NCBI GenBank assembly: GCA_041666985.1
Contig: JBAYFV010000156.1
Location: 1-8,445 of the forward strand
Length of the DNA stretch: 8,445 nt
Direction: 5' to 3'
Source: GWF2-50-93 sp041666985
GTDB taxonomy: Bacteria; Verrucomicrobiota; Lentisphaeria; Victivallales; GWF2-50-93
The position numbers were made by a program, and so were the translations under genes. This document shows, in pieces, positions 6,344-8,445 of this stretch (its first letter is position 1; each line of letters starts with the position of its first letter). The notes beneath the pieces were generated by a model. That model was not told the DNA's origin and ran no database searches. It saw only the letters and a program-made list of their open reading frames with translations.

Positions 6344-7768
6344 GACACTATCCTTCAATCGCTGAATCACTTTCTGATTCGCCTCGTAGAAGCACATGGC
6401 GTCAGGAGAGGAGATGACATCCTGCTTTGAAAGCTCCAAGAACTTCTTACGCTTAACAGGATCGCCAAGATACCTTTCAAGATATCTTACAAGTGTTCGC
6501 GGACTTAGCTCCTCGAATATATGCTGCCCGAACTCCTCGACATAATCGGATGCCATTACGGAAACCAGCTCTTTGCTCGGAGCCTTCATCCCCATGGAAA
6601 CAAGAAAATCATGGACCATTTCCTGACATGTGATTTCATCGAAAAAGGGAAAGGCGAACCCCTTGCCGCGACTTAAAATATTTGCAGGAAACTCATGGTT
6701 GGAAGCTATAATTACAGTTATATTCTCAGGCAGCACACAGCTCCCGCCGATATTTGTCCTGAAGTAATACCAGTCTATTTTCCGGGCGTCCACATCGTCA
6801 AAAAACAGGACAAAGCGCCTGTTCGAACGCTTGCCCAGGATTGCAATCAGATCCACAAGAGGCTTTTCGAGCTCATGCGGTTCGCAGAGAATGAGAGTCA
6901 GATTCTTGAAATAAAGGGAATAGGAAATTGTAAAGTGGGTTTTCCCGAGTCCTGGAAGACTGGTGATCAGAAGCGGAAAATTCTCGCCTTTCTCGGAGAA
7001 AGCCGCAAGATATTTCCTGAAGAATTCCTTCGCTGAAATAAAACCGTAGAACTTGTCGACCGGGCGGACGGGTCCGATCTTGGCCGGAAAAAAACTGCCA
7101 TCTGAAAAACGGAAAACCCTGTCTCCGGAAAGAAAGGGATCCATTTTTTGAAAACGTTCCTGCAGTTCCGCAATCGGCAAGTTATGCAAATCCGTTTTTG
7201 AGTCGAATATCTCCGACAGTGAAATCTTTTCCCGAACGAAAGGGGTCAGCCTTGTCAGCGAGCTTCCGCTTTTATCAAGGGCGGAAATAAGATCCGCATA
7301 ATCCACAACGAGCTTGATTCCGGATTTAACGAGCCTGTCCCCGTGGGCGAGTTTGAATTTAATTATCTCCTCGTCCTTTTTTTCATTAAGACGGCTCTGG
7401 TCGAGAGTAGTAGCTTCGATAATTGCAGCAATGAGGATGTCACTGAAATTCTGTTTCCGGCACTGAGCCATGAGAGAATTGACATAATCAATCGAATCCG
7501 GTTCAGCACCTGCGGAGACACAGCTTCTTCTGGAGGCGGTACGCGGGTTTTCGCAAAGCAGGTCGAGTTCGGAATTGATTGAAATCAATATTTTGAGAAA
7601 GAGGGAGAGGAGCTCGCTGTTCCCGAGTTCCCTGATTTTCAACTCTTGTCCGGATATATGCTCGAACAGGACGTTGAAACTCGCAAGAGAGTCCTTTGCC
7701 AGAACTTTGAGATTGGCAATGTCGCCCCTAACATCCTTTTCAAAAGTTTTTTCAGTTTTTTTACTCAT
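6341..7768 (-). CDS. AAA+ ATPase, DUF815-like, with uncharacterised N-terminal domain
   Basis: This 475-residue protein has two parts. Residues 1-210 are mostly helical and soluble, with no motif I recognise. About 215-435 is an AAA+ ATPase core: Walker A SLPGLGKTH (270-278; K276, T277), Walker B FVLFFDDVD (319-327; D324, D325), sensor-1 IIASNHE (N357), a possible arginine finger at R367 in LSRGKGF, and a sensor-2-like helix SPRTLVRYLERYLG (R424). The run from the YGFISAKEFF segment through the FFDDVD strand to SNHEFP resembles the DUF815 group of AAA+ proteins. The first P-loop position is serine instead of glycine or alanine, a mild deviation. There are no membrane segments or signal peptide, so it is probably cytoplasmic. 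The ATG has no ribosome-binding site; a TATATT box ends 6 nt before it. Its partner and function are unknown. It could be a protein-remodelling or loader-type ATPase; that is speculation. Confidence 0.75.
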   Translation of the reverse strand: MSKKTEKTFEKDVRGDIANLKVLAKDSLASFNVLFEHISGQELKIRELGNSELLSLFLKILISINSELDLLCENPRTASRRSCVSAGAEPDSIDYVNSLMAQCRKQNFSDILIAAIIEATTLDQSRLNEKKDEEIIKFKLAHGDRLVKSGIKLVVDYADLISALDKSGSSLTRLTPFVREKISLSEIFDSKTDLHNLPIAELQERFQKMDPFLSGDRVFRFSDGSFFPAKIGPVRPVDKFYGFISAKEFFRKYLAAFSEKGENFPLLITSLPGLGKTHFTISYSLYFKNLTLILCEPHELEKPLVDLIAILGKRSNRRFVLFFDDVDARKIDWYYFRTNIGGSCVLPENITVIIASNHEFPANILSRGKGFAFPFFDEITCQEMVHDFLVSMGMKAPSKELVSVMASDYVEEFGQHIFEELSPRTLVRYLERYLGDPVKRKKFLELSKQDVISSPDAMCFYEANQKVIQRLKDSV

Positions 7769-7774
7769 AAGCGT

Positions 7775-7780
7775 AATATA
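7775..7780 (-). promoter_or_regulatory. Possible -10 box (TATATT) of the AAA+ gene, leaderless start
   Basis: On the minus strand TATATT is followed by six bases (ACGCTT) and then the ATG at 7768. A -10 element here would place the transcript start at or within a base or two of the ATG, giving a leaderless mRNA. This agrees with the missing ribosome-binding site. No convincing -35 hexamer lies 16-18 nt upstream, so the call is weak. Confidence 0.2.
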
Positions 7781-7840
7781 CTGGGGTTTTTGAAATTTTC
7801 TTCTCAGCGCTTCATAAGATTCTACGATTGCCTTTGAGTA

Positions 7841-7861
7841 GCGCAGGCATCATGCCTGTGT
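7841..7861. repeat. Short palindrome at the 5' break of the ATPase remnant
   Basis: GCGCAGGCAT (7841-7850) and ATGCCTGTGT (7852-7861) pair around a single central C: seven perfect base pairs, then G-U, C-G and G-U. It has the look of a short dispersed intergenic palindrome. It lies in a 94-nt gap between the AAA+ gene start and the first recognisable codons of the broken ATPase. That position suggests it marks or caused the truncation, but this is inference. Confidence 0.5.
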
Positions 7862-7862
7862 C

Positions 7863-8445
7863 TCACAGCTCTTGCAATATGTGATTGTTCTTGACGAGTT
7901 CCAATATCTTAACAGGAAATTAACAGGAAACATTTTGCCAGTTTTTGTTCTCTTCTTCAGCATATGGTTGACAATCTTTCCCAGAACGCCGCAGCTGTCC
8001 GTGGCGGCCTTATCGTTTCTGGCTCAATCCACACAGAAATGACGGCATTGCTTGATGATCGCCATTCCCCTTTATATAACCGTGTCACCGACTCCCTTGA
8101 ATTGACCCATCTGGACATAGCATCAATATTGGAAATACTGGGAGATCACGCAGACGATTCGCCTGAAAGGCTGCTTTTCCTCTGGTCACTTTTTGAAGGG
8201 ATTCCTAAATTTTACCGCGACTGTTTTGAACAAGGGGTTCTTATGGCGGACCGCAAGGAGATATTGCGTAAAATCTTTTTCGAAAGTTCTTCCCCCCCTA
8301 CGCAGCGAGGCGGAAAGCTGGTTTCTCCACGAGCTTAAGGGGAGATATGACTCTGTTTTGAAATTTGTTGCCAGAAATCCTGGACGTTCACACAAGGATC
8401 TGGTGGAAGCGATACAGCAGTATGACGGAGATGCTCCAACTCAAG
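7863..8445 (+). pseudogene. Broken ATPase_2/DUF234-type AAA+ ATPase, 5'-truncated, two frameshifts, runs off the window
   Basis: Proteins of this family combine a P-loop ATPase domain with a C-terminal DUF234 region; their function is poorly known and genomes often hold several copies. Here the sequence starts just before Walker B: SQLLQYVIVLDEFQYLNRK in the frame of GTG 7881. The 11-bp duplication at 7909-7930 then shifts the frame. Deleting one copy joins it as DEFQYLNRKHFASFCSLLQ to the frame of ATG 7964, which continues with LIVSGSIHTEM (sensor-1 region), SPLYNRVTDSLELTHLD and FLWSLFEGIPKFYRD, all typical of the family. At the C7 run (8292-8298) the frame shifts again and the local ORF stops at 8338. 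Dropping one C gives SPLRSEAESWFLHELKGRY and then VLKFVARNPGRSHKDLVEAI, open to the window edge. No Walker A is present upstream in any frame. The largest intact piece, 7964-8338, encodes 124 residues and could be mis-annotated as a complete gene. Confidence 0.85.
7909..7930 (+). repeat. Perfect 11-bp tandem duplication disrupting the ATPase gene
   Basis: TTAACAGGAAA occurs twice in direct succession (7909-7919 and 7920-7930). Eleven is not a multiple of three, so the second copy shifts the reading frame immediately after the Walker B motif. Removing one copy restores an open frame that reads through as family-like protein on both sides. Confidence 0.9.

Noticed and set aside
7964..8338. Complete small hypothetical gene of 124 residues
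   Set aside because: Family-like sequence continues in other frames both upstream of the ATG and downstream of the stop, so this is the middle piece of a broken gene.
1..8445. CRISPR array, tRNA, rRNA, transposase or integrase
   Set aside because: No regularly spaced repeats, no tRNA-like cloverleaf or rRNA signature, and no mobile-element protein motif were seen on either strand.

Overview
The window reads as a chromosomal segment of a bacterium of moderate GC content, probably diderm. It carries an ABCB-type exporter with a coiled-coil HlyD-type membrane fusion protein, and genes separated by spacers rich in inverted repeats. The gene mix (DUF4080-type radical SAM protein, stand-alone CHAD protein, a large AAA+ protein and a decayed 'archaeal-type' ATPase_2/DUF234 ATPase) would suit an uncultivated or anaerobic lineage such as the PVC/Lentisphaerae group or Spirochaetes. 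That placement is a low-confidence inference. No rRNA, tRNA, CRISPR array, integrase or transposase was seen.

Layout. (1) 27-96: a long GC-rich inverted repeat just past the end of the first operon. (2) 125-3170, minus strand: a two-gene export operon, with the ABC half-transporter (1251-3170) upstream of the membrane fusion protein (125-1186). The 64-nt gap between them holds two small hairpins. (3) 3171-3599: a 429-nt AT-rich divergent intergenic region with three TGGCACA motifs and a folded leader just upstream of the next gene. (4) 3600-5291 and 5370-6305, plus strand: a cobalamin-binding-type radical SAM protein of the DUF4080 kind, then a CHAD-domain (polyphosphate-binding type) protein. 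An 18-bp repeat, TTTGAATGAAAAACTAT plus a leading A, lies upstream of both genes, each time paired with an inverted copy. (5) 6341-7768, minus strand: a convergent AAA+ ATPase gene that resembles the DUF815 group, ending in a good intrinsic terminator shared with its stop codon. (6) 7863-8445, plus strand: the remains of an ATPase_2/DUF234-type AAA+ ATPase. It has lost its Walker A half, is broken by an 11-bp tandem duplication right after Walker B, is broken again at a run of seven C, and runs off the end of the window. A small palindrome, 7841-7861, sits where its recognisable sequence begins.

How the genes work together. The exporter pair clearly belongs together: the ABC protein drives transport and the fusion protein extends it through the periplasm. 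Its substrate is not encoded here. The radical SAM and CHAD genes may be co-transcribed, but no known pathway joins them and the repeat between them could separate them. I found no convincing new defence or biosynthetic system. The most informative features are the reconstructable pseudogene and the repeat elements around the radical SAM gene.
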